Shown: positions 1 to 5,402 of the stretch, in pieces
Layout: each line of letters opens with the position of its first letter
Numbering within the stretch: the stretch's first letter is position 1
NCBI GenBank assembly: GCA_021797365.1
Contig: JAJZZU010000112.1
Location: forward strand, 1-7,649
Length of the DNA: 7,649 bases
Origin: Pseudomonadota bacterium
GTDB taxonomy: Bacteria > Pseudomonadota > Gammaproteobacteria > Acidiferrobacterales > Acidiferrobacteraceae
Direction of reading: 5' to 3'
The notes under the pieces: generated by a model
Told to the model about the DNA's origin: nothing
The model's database searches: none
The model's input: the letters and a program-made list of their open reading frames with translations, nothing else
Translations under genes and position numbers: made by a program

Positions 1-111
1 GAATACAACACGCTCATTGCCTCCGCATCCGTGGTGGCATCGTTCTTGCTGATGGGGGCTCCTCGAACAATCAAACGGGGAGGAACCCAATGCATACCAG
101 GAATCATCTAA
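1..111 (+). CDS. possible 3' end of a membrane protein gene (partial)
   Basis: Reading from base 1, the frame stays open for 36 codons to a TAA at 109-111. The first part reads as a hydrophobic stretch (TLIASASVVASFLLMGAP, about residues 5-21) followed by a basic tail (RTIKRGG), which would suit the last transmembrane helix and cytoplasmic end of an inner-membrane protein. Third codon positions are mostly G or C over the first 19 codons, as in the real genes here. If real, it overlaps the start of the porin gene by 22 bases and contains that gene's ribosome binding site. The stretch is too short to name a family and an open frame of this size can occur by chance, so this is a weak call. Confidence 0.25.
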   Translation, partial: EYNTLIASASVVASFLLMGAPRTIKRGGTQCIPGII

Positions 112-362
112 AGATCATCCGCCGTTCACTCGCGCTAGCGATGATGGCGGGCCTTGTTCCGGCCATGGCCGCGACGCACAATGCCACGACCGTGGACGGG
201 ATCTCGATCTCCGGTTACATCGATCCTACGTACATCTATAATCAGGATGCTCAGGTGAGCTCCTTTTTCTTTGCCGACCGCAACTCGCCATACACTTATT
301 ATCACAGCACATTCGGGGATCTCTATCTCGACTTCAACAAGAAGTTCGGCAATGGCGGATGA
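90..362 (+). CDS. N-terminal fragment of the beta-barrel protein, with signal peptide
   Basis: This 90-residue fragment starts at the ATG at 90, which is preceded by a strong Shine-Dalgarno (GGGGAGGA, 77-84) at good spacing. The frame is open further upstream, but the ATG gives a textbook Sec signal peptide: basic residues 4-12 (RNHLKIIRR), a hydrophobic core (about 13-24) and an AMA or MAA cleavage site near residues 25-28. The mature part opens with a typical first barrel strand (ISISGYIDPTYIYNQ) and a second strand (GDLYLDFNKKF, about 76-86). Outer-membrane barrels of this class often begin with such a Gly-Tyr strand. The fragment ends abruptly at the frameshift, so alone it could be exported but could not form a barrel. 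Confidence 0.6.
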   Translation: MHTRNHLKIIRRSLALAMMAGLVPAMAATHNATTVDGISISGYIDPTYIYNQDAQVSSFFFADRNSPYTYYHSTFGDLYLDFNKKFGNGG

Positions 363-1267
363 TCGATATCCAGATCATGCCGACGCGCGGCTACGGGAGC
401 ACCTTTGGAAGTCCGGCTACCGCTCATGCCGCCAACAGCATCATCAACGCCGCCGTCCTGACCCTGCCGGTGAGTAAGGAGGTCGACTTCATCGCCGGCC
501 AGGTCCCGGCATGGGACGGCTACGAGTCCGAGACCTCCCCGCAGATGCTCACCATCACCCACAATCTGCTCTACGATTTCAGTGAGCCGGGCTACTTCAC
601 GGGCGCAGGCGCAAGCTACACCTCGGGAATACTGACCGTCCAGACCCTGCTCGGCAACTCCTGGAATACCGCCTACACCGGCAGCGCCGCGCCCACCAAG
701 GCCCCGACCTTCGAGTACCGGGTATCACTCGCCCCGTCCAGCGCCCTGAGCTTCGGTCTCTACGGGACCATCGGCAAGAACCCGACGCTCACGAACCCCG
801 GGGTCGAGACCACGCGCATCTATAATGACTTCGACGGGACCTATACCCTGGGGGCCGCCACCTTCAATTGGCAGTTCGACCTCGGTCATCAGACCGCCGC
901 CGCGGCCAATGGCGGCAACGCCATGTGGTATGGCACCTCGCTGCTTGCCAACTACCGCTTCACGCCGCTCGTCGGTGCGACCTTGCGCTACGACTACCTG
1001 AACGACAAGAAGAACGGCGGCCATGTGGCCTTGGCTGACTACTACGACGGCTTCGCGCCGACATCTGCCGCGGCCCCCGGCGTCAACAACGGCCCGGTGC
1101 GCCAGGCGGTCACCGCCGACCTTCTGCTCTATCCGGTGAAGAACACGATCGTAAAATTCGAGTACCGCTACGATCGCGCCAACGGCGCCCTGTTTGTGGA
1201 TACGGCGACGGGAGGCTACAAGAAGAGCAACAACGTCCTGGCCGCGCAGATCGTATATTCATTCTAA
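359..1267 (+). CDS. C-terminal barrel fragment of the porin-like protein
   Basis: This 302-residue fragment carries most of the barrel. Repeated amphipathic strands are visible, such as FEYRVSLAPSSALSFGLYGT, ATFNWQFDLGHQT, LLANYRFTPLVGATLRYDYL and NTIVKFEYRYDRA. It ends AAQIVYSF, the aromatic C-terminal strand with terminal Phe that the BAM machinery recognises in outer-membrane proteins. It has no signal peptide, so as a separate protein it would stay in the cytosol; this is the main reason to read it as the continuation of the upstream ORF. Its ATG at 359 overlaps the upstream TGA in an ATGA arrangement, so reinitiation is physically possible, but no Shine-Dalgarno is evident. No substrate specificity can be read from the sequence. 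Confidence 0.65.
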   Translation: MIDIQIMPTRGYGSTFGSPATAHAANSIINAAVLTLPVSKEVDFIAGQVPAWDGYESETSPQMLTITHNLLYDFSEPGYFTGAGASYTSGILTVQTLLGNSWNTAYTGSAAPTKAPTFEYRVSLAPSSALSFGLYGTIGKNPTLTNPGVETTRIYNDFDGTYTLGAATFNWQFDLGHQTAAAANGGNAMWYGTSLLANYRFTPLVGATLRYDYLNDKKNGGHVALADYYDGFAPTSAAAPGVNNGPVRQAVTADLLLYPVKNTIVKFEYRYDRANGALFVDTATGGYKKSNNVLAAQIVYSF

Positions 1268-1296
1268 GAGGCAGGGGCAGGGACGCATGGGATACG

Positions 1297-1322
1297 CGCC
1301 TCATGGTCTCTTTGGTGAGGCG
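1297..1322 (+). repeat. hairpin downstream of the porin gene
   Basis: CGCCTCA (1297-1303) and TGAGGCG (1316-1322) form a perfect 7-bp stem with a 12-base loop, extendable by a G-U pair. It has no T-run of its own and sits just ahead of the intrinsic terminator. It probably folds in the 3' untranslated RNA of the porin gene and may protect the transcript end. Confidence 0.45.
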
Positions 1323-1331
1323 TTCCCTTCA

Positions 1332-1369
1332 GGGCAGGCCGGCTCGGCGTGGGGCGGCCTGCCCCTTTT
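1332..1369 (+). terminator. intrinsic terminator of the porin gene
   Basis: A perfect 10-bp GC-rich stem (1332-1341 with 1355-1364, GGGCAGGCCG/CGGCCTGCCC) with a 13-base loop is followed by CTTTT (1365-1369). It lies about 65 bases after the porin stop codon. Stem strength, U-tract and position all fit a Rho-independent terminator on the plus strand. There is no A-run on its left side, so it is not obviously bidirectional. Confidence 0.8.
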
Positions 1370-1469
1370 CATGTCGGTGGCGTGTCGTCGCCATCTGGCG
1401 CGAGCGCTCGTGGGATGCGGATGGCCGGTCCCGACTATTCCAAAAAAATACCACGCGACGGCGAAGCCC

Positions 1470-1490
1470 AAAAAGACGCCTTCCTGGCGT
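1470..1490 (-). terminator. weak candidate terminator for the efflux operon
   Basis: Read on the minus strand, a 5-bp stem (ACGCC/GGCGT, plus-strand 1486-1490 with 1476-1480, 5-base loop) is followed by CTTTTT (1475-1470). The layout is right, but the stem is short and lies about 310 bases beyond the RND stop codon. Termination nearer the gene, perhaps Rho-dependent, is equally possible. Confidence 0.2.
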
Positions 1491-1754
1491 ACATGCAGAG
1501 GCCCATGCCGACGCCGATAGCGTGGCGATTTCGCCACAGGATCGGCGCAATACCCGCGCACCTCCACGACCCAGGGTGTGGGAATGAATGCGGCGGGGGT
1601 GGTTGCCACGGACAAGGCCGCAGGCGCCCAACGGGAATCGCGCGCGCCCGCGTGACCGGACAACGATCCCGACCGTCGTGATCGTGAGCGCCCGGCGCCA
1701 CCGGGGCTGGCCGATCACCGATAGGTAGGGGTCTCGGCGAGCGGGTCTGCAACC

Positions 1755-1775
1755 GCGCGTCGATCAAGGACGCGC
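1755..1775 (-). repeat. hairpin just after the RND stop codon
   Basis: GCGCGTC (1755-1761) and GACGCGC (1769-1775) form a perfect 7-bp stem with a 7-base loop, starting 23 bases beyond the RND gene end at 1799. No T-run follows on either strand, so it is not a standard intrinsic terminator. It could stabilise the 3' end of the operon mRNA. Confidence 0.4.
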
Positions 1776-1798
1776 AAGTCCACCACAAGGCCCGGCCA

Positions 1799-4700
1799 TC
1801 AATGGATCTGCGGGGGTTGGCCGCGACGCTCCGAGAAGGTGGCATAGGCGAAGTAGCCGAGTGGTATCACAAAGAGCGTGAGCACAGTCGATGCGAGCGT
1901 CCCGAAGATGAGCGAGATGGCGAGTCCCCCGAACACCGGGTCCATCACCATGATGGCGGTGCCGAGCATGATGGCGAGCGCGGTCAGCATGATGGGGCGC
2001 AGACGCACCGTCCCGGCCTGCACCACGGCCTCGGTAAGGGCGTGCCCGGCGCGCCGGTAATCGAGGATGAAGTCGATCAAAAGAAGCGAATTGCGCACCA
2101 CGATGCCGGCGAGCGCGATGACCCCGATCATGGAGGTGGCCGTGAAGTATTGGCCGAGGACGGCATGCCCCGGGAATACCCCGATGATGGTGAGCGGGAT
2201 CGAACCCATGACGATGATCGGGATGACGAACGACCGGTAGTAGCCCACTAGTATGACGTAGATGAGCAGGATCGCCACCCCGAAGGCCGATCCCAGATCA
2301 CGAAACACATTCAGGGTAAGGCGCATCTCGCCGCTCCAGCGCAGCCCGTAGTGAAGGCTGCTTGGATCCTTCATGAAGTCCTGCGTCAGGTGCACCCCGT
2401 CTACGGTGTGGTGTTTCAGGTATTGCCACATATGCAACACCGGATACACGGGGCTACCCATGCTCATCCCCGCGGTCACGTATTCGACGTCGCGGCCGTC
2501 CTTTTGGTATATGGGCTCGGGCGCCGGTCGCTTGATGACGCGCACAAGGGCCGATAACGGGATCTCGCGACCTTCGGGGTTGGTCACGAACAGCTTGCCA
2601 AGGTCGTTTGGGCCGACGTGATCGGCGATCGGCACTCGAAACCGGATGGGGACGGGCTCCTTGGCGTGGGGGATGTGCGCGGTCCCGTCGCTGATGCCAG
2701 ACAGGAAGCCCTTCAAGGTCTGGGTCACCTGGGCAGCGCTCACCCCGTGGAGGGCCGCCTCCCTGCGATTGACCTTGATGATGTATTGCATCGAGGGGTG
2801 AGGGACGGTGCTGTCGACCCCCGCGAGGTGCGGGGTATGGGCAAAGAGACCGTATCGCAGGTCGTTGGCGATCACCTGCACCTTGTGGTAGTTCGGGCCG
2901 AAGACCTCCGCCATGATCGTCGCCCGTACCGGGGGGCCGGGCGGGTGTTGCACGATCTTGATCATGGCCCCGGTGCGCGCGATGAGCCGGTCGACCGCGG
3001 GTCTCAGGGATCGCACGATGGCGATCGACGATACCGGCCGTTCGCTCTTGCGCACGAGGTGTACCTGGACCTCGCCCACGGTCGGGCCCCTTTTCAGGGT
3101 CTCGCCGCGCAGAAGGCCGCTGAAGTTGATGGCCCCCATGGCGCCCGTCGACAGATCATAGGTCGTTACGTAGCGGTTGGCGCGCACGATGTTTCCGAGT
3201 GCCGTGATGACGCGATTGGTGTCTTCGAGGGTGCTGCCCGCGCGCGTGCGCACCGTGATATCGAAGCTGTTGTTGTTATTGCGTGGCAGCATCTTGAAGT
3301 TCACGATCCGCAAGACCGGCATGGCCAGCACGCCCGCAAACAGGAGGATGATGGCGAACAGGAACCCGCGCCGCATCCACGGTCGCGACAATAAGGCGCG
3401 CATGGCGCGCGCATAGCCCCTCTGCAGGAGGCCTGGCCGGTCGTGCAGCGCATCGCCGCGACCCTTTAGCCACATGCGTGCCGCCCACGGCGCCACGGTG
3501 TAGGCAATGAAAAGCGAGGTTATCATGGCGATCGGGACGTTCTTTGGGATCGGCGCCATGTACGGCCCCATCATGCCGGTGACATAGAGCATGGGCAGGA
3601 AGGCGACGATGACCGAGAGTGTCGCGAGGTTTGTGGGGCGGCCGATCTCGTTGACCGCAAGCACCGTCTCGCGCACGCGATCGGCGCCGGCGCGCGCGTA
3701 GTGGCGGAATATGTTTTCGATGACGACGATGGAGTCATCCACGAGCAGGCCGAGCGACAGGATGAGGGCGAATAACGTGATACGGTTGATGGTCTGACCG
3801 CCTATATCATCCACCGCCAGCGTCACAAACAGGATCAGCGGGATCGTGACCGTGACGATCGCGGCGGCGCGCCAACCCAGGAACACGACAAGCAGGATCA
3901 CGACCGTTGCCACCGCGATGAACAGATGTTCGATGAGGGTATTGACGGCGCTATTGGCGCGCTCGCCATCGTCACGCGTGACGTTGACGTGCACACCGTT
4001 GGGGATGACGGGGCCTTGCAGCGCGCGAAGCTTATGCAGCACGGCGTCGGCGACCGCCACGGCGTTGGTACCGGCACGCTTGGCGATCGCGATCGTGACC
4101 TCCGGCACCTCGATGTTGTGCGGGCGCGTGTGCGAGTAGGCCGGCCCGAAGCCGATCTCGTGCACGGTCTTTATGCGCCCGGCGCCGTCGGTCACGGTCG
4201 CCACGTCGTGCAAGTAGACCGGGCGGTGGTTGTAGAGGCTAACCACGACCTGGCCGACATCGCGTGCCGAGCGCAGCATGGTGCCCGCATGGATGGTGGC
4301 GCGACGATTGTGGTTGGTGAAGTGTCCGGACGGTATCTCGACGTTGGTCGCCTGCACCACCCTGCGGACATCATCGAGCGTCACGTCATAGTGGCGCATG
4401 AGGCGCGGGTGTAAGACCACGTTGATCTGGCGCCGCTGGCCGCCGATCAGATAGGAACGCGAGGTGCCGGGCACGCGCCGCAGGTGATGAAGGACATTGG
4501 TCGCGATCGCCCGCAGGCGCACGCCGCTCATAGTGGCGCTCGACAGCGATATGGTCACGATCGGGACCTGGTTTACATCGAGCGGCTGGATCACGGGTTG
4601 CTCGGTCCCCGGCGGCATCCGGTTCATGTTGCTCATGATCTTGTTGTAGAGCCGAACGAGCGAGGCCACCCGGTTTTCCCCCACCTGGAACTTCACCGTG

Positions 4701-5014
4701 ACCACGCCCATGGAGTTCAACGCGAGGCCATAGGTGTGGTGGATACCGCGCATGCCGCGCAGTATCGCCTGCAAGGGGTCGACGACGAGGTTCTTGATCT
4801 CGCGAGGGCTGGCGCCGGGCTTTGTGACGATGATGTTGGCGGCCGGCACCACGATCTGCGGATTTTCCGTTCGTGGCGTGGTGCGTAGCGCGATGATGCC
4901 GGCAAGGATAGCCACCACCACGATCAGTATGGTGATCTTGCTATCGATGAAATAGCGCGTGAGCCGTCCGGCGATGTTGAGCGGTTCGTCCGGCGGCGGA
5001 TCAACGGCTGCCAT
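1799..5014 (-). CDS. RND-family efflux pump, inner-membrane permease subunit
   Basis: This 1071-residue protein is a full-length ACR_tran/AcrB-type proton-driven exporter. Visible parts are a first membrane helix (about 27-43), the periplasmic porter region (about 45-340), helices 2-6 (about 360-510), helix 7 (about 550-570), the second porter region (about 573-900) and helices 8-12 (about 905-1058). The proton relay is seen in GLLVDDSIVVIEN (Asp426, Asp427), matching AcrB Asp407/408, and in LRPIMLTAL (Thr1011), matching AcrB Thr978. AcrB Lys940 is replaced by Arg974 (GIVVRNSLLLIDF). The sequence resembles the pump clade with PQIVVPAANIIVTKPGAS near the N-terminus and GPYMAPIPKNVPIAM in helix 6. 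I chose the start at 5014 over an in-frame ATG at 5104 because AGAAGAGGA (5019-5027) sits just upstream and family homology begins there. It overlaps the lipoprotein gene by 14 bases. The substrate (drug, solvent or metal) cannot be read from the sequence. Confidence 0.95.
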   Translation of the reverse strand: MAAVDPPPDEPLNIAGRLTRYFIDSKITILIVVVAILAGIIALRTTPRTENPQIVVPAANIIVTKPGASPREIKNLVVDPLQAILRGMRGIHHTYGLALNSMGVVTVKFQVGENRVASLVRLYNKIMSNMNRMPPGTEQPVIQPLDVNQVPIVTISLSSATMSGVRLRAIATNVLHHLRRVPGTSRSYLIGGQRRQINVVLHPRLMRHYDVTLDDVRRVVQATNVEIPSGHFTNHNRRATIHAGTMLRSARDVGQVVVSLYNHRPVYLHDVATVTDGAGRIKTVHEIGFGPAYSHTRPHNIEVPEVTIAIAKRAGTNAVAVADAVLHKLRALQGPVIPNGVHVNVTRDDGERANSAVNTLIEHLFIAVATVVILLVVFLGWRAAAIVTVTIPLILFVTLAVDDIGGQTINRITLFALILSLGLLVDDSIVVIENIFRHYARAGADRVRETVLAVNEIGRPTNLATLSVIVAFLPMLYVTGMMGPYMAPIPKNVPIAMITSLFIAYTVAPWAARMWLKGRGDALHDRPGLLQRGYARAMRALLSRPWMRRGFLFAIILLFAGVLAMPVLRIVNFKMLPRNNNNSFDITVRTRAGSTLEDTNRVITALGNIVRANRYVTTYDLSTGAMGAINFSGLLRGETLKRGPTVGEVQVHLVRKSERPVSSIAIVRSLRPAVDRLIARTGAMIKIVQHPPGPPVRATIMAEVFGPNYHKVQVIANDLRYGLFAHTPHLAGVDSTVPHPSMQYIIKVNRREAALHGVSAAQVTQTLKGFLSGISDGTAHIPHAKEPVPIRFRVPIADHVGPNDLGKLFVTNPEGREIPLSALVRVIKRPAPEPIYQKDGRDVEYVTAGMSMGSPVYPVLHMWQYLKHHTVDGVHLTQDFMKDPSSLHYGLRWSGEMRLTLNVFRDLGSAFGVAILLIYVILVGYYRSFVIPIIVMGSIPLTIIGVFPGHAVLGQYFTATSMIGVIALAGIVVRNSLLLIDFILDYRRAGHALTEAVVQAGTVRLRPIMLTALAIMLGTAIMVMDPVFGGLAISLIFGTLASTVLTLFVIPLGYFAYATFSERRGQPPQIH

Positions 5015-5402
5015 GTTGTCCTCTTCTCGTGGTGGTCGGCGGATGGATCGGGCTTCCGTCATAGACGCCGCGGAATGGGGGCAGGACCAGGGTCTCGTGG
5101 CCATCCAGGCCGCTTAAGACCTGCGCCAGGCGGGCGCTGGTCGTGCCGATCTTTATCAGGCGGAAGCGGGCGCGTCCATGAGGACTCAATACGAATACCC
5201 CCGGCAGACCCCCCAGATGGGTGATGGCATCCTTGGGGATCACGACATCGCCCTGGGCATCGAGGTCCGTGGGGGTATGCAGGCGCAGGGTGGCGCGCGT
5301 TACCGGCGGACGCGCGGCCGGGGGCGCCGGCGGTGGCGGTTTATGCGCGCAGGCGGCGATGAGCAGCATCGCGGCAAGCGGCCAGGAGCGCACGCCTCTC
5401 AT
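5001..5402 (-). CDS. short lipoprotein, apparent minimal RND periplasmic adaptor (membrane-proximal domain only)
   Basis: This 133-residue protein sits where the adaptor (membrane fusion protein) gene normally lies. It starts with a lipoprotein signal (MRGVRSWPLAAMLLIAAC) with lipobox IAAC and acylated Cys18; residue +2 is Ala, so there is no Asp retention signal. A proline-rich linker (about 21-34) is followed by VTRATLRLHT and then VVIPKDAI, GVFVLSPHGRARFRLIKIG, VLSGLDGHETLVLPP and VYDGSPI (53-119). That order matches the C-terminal membrane-proximal segment of HlyD/AcrA-type adaptors (VP..A, Vfv...v..G, SGL..GE.VV, dG..v). Adaptors are usually about 350-400 residues; the hairpin, lipoyl and most of the beta-barrel domains are absent here. 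I chose the start at 5402 because it gives the clean lipobox signal and an ATGA overlap with the upstream stop; an in-frame ATG at 5450 spoils the signal. The adaptor relationship is inferred by eye and moderately sure. Confidence 0.8.
   Translation of the reverse strand: MRGVRSWPLAAMLLIAACAHKPPPPAPPAARPPVTRATLRLHTPTDLDAQGDVVIPKDAITHLGGLPGVFVLSPHGRARFRLIKIGTTSARLAQVLSGLDGHETLVLPPFRGVYDGSPIHPPTTTRRGQHGSR
5019..5027 (-). promoter_or_regulatory. ribosome binding site fixing the RND start
   Basis: On the minus strand AGAAGAGGA ends four bases before the ATG at 5014. It lies inside the last codons of the lipoprotein gene, consistent with coupled translation, and favours 5014 over the upstream in-frame ATG at 5104. 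Confidence 0.6.

Larger units (their letters stand above)
90..1267 (+). pseudogene. frameshifted outer-membrane beta-barrel (porin-like) protein, whole locus
   Basis: Two consecutive ORFs together form one outer-membrane beta-barrel protein of about 390 residues. The first carries the signal peptide and first strands, the second the rest of the barrel ending in a terminal phenylalanine. The break is at 355-362, where the first frame hits TGA (360-362) and barrel-like sequence continues one frame over from the ATG at 359. One extra base at about 357-359 would restore a continuous reading (GNGG, then MIDIQIMPTRGYGS). The alternating hydrophobic/polar strands rich in Tyr, Gly and Asn suggest a porin of the BBP2/OmpL-like kind, but the exact family is uncertain. 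The locus could be a recent natural frameshift, a sequencing error, or much less likely a recoding site. A terminator follows at 1332-1369 and no same-strand gene follows, so it looks like the last or only gene of its transcript. Confidence 0.7.
1370..1798. other. gene-free stretch between convergent genes
   Basis: These 429 bases lie between the porin terminator and the stop codon of the RND gene. Several overlapping ORFs are open on both strands, but none has a convincing Shine-Dalgarno, a recognisable protein pattern, or a codon bias that sets it apart from the other frames. I see no tRNA or insertion-sequence ends. The stretch holds two short A-runs (1442-1448 and 1470-1474), a tight hairpin at 1522-1537 (GTGGCGA/TCGCCAC) and a hairpin at 1755-1775. 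It may contain the 3' untranslated region of the efflux operon or decayed coding sequence. Confidence 0.5.

Noticed and set aside
359..362. Programmed frameshift or genuine two-gene coupling at ATGA in the porin
   Set aside because: No slippery heptamer or ribosome binding site is visible at the junction, and the downstream part has no signal peptide, so a simple indel is more likely.
1349..1681. 110-codon plus-strand ORF in the gap after the porin terminator
   Set aside because: It begins inside the terminator loop, has no ribosome binding site, and its second half becomes Gly/Arg/Pro-rich without structure. Competing ORFs of similar length exist on the other strand.
2618..3394. 258-codon plus-strand ORF inside the RND gene
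   Set aside because: It lies fully antisense to a well-supported pump gene and is packed with Asp, His, Arg and Gly, the usual composition of a shadow frame in GC-rich DNA. It shows no family pattern.
3926..4414. 162-codon plus-strand ORF opposite the RND gene, and similar ones at 1802-2251 and 4484-4888
   Set aside because: Same reason: antisense shadows with Asp/His/Arg-rich, non-domain-like translations.
5015..5104. 30-residue N-terminal extension of the RND pump to an ATG at 5104
   Set aside because: The extension is not hydrophobic, is read inside the lipoprotein gene, and does not resemble RND N-termini. The ATG at 5014 has a good ribosome binding site and begins at the normal place for the family.
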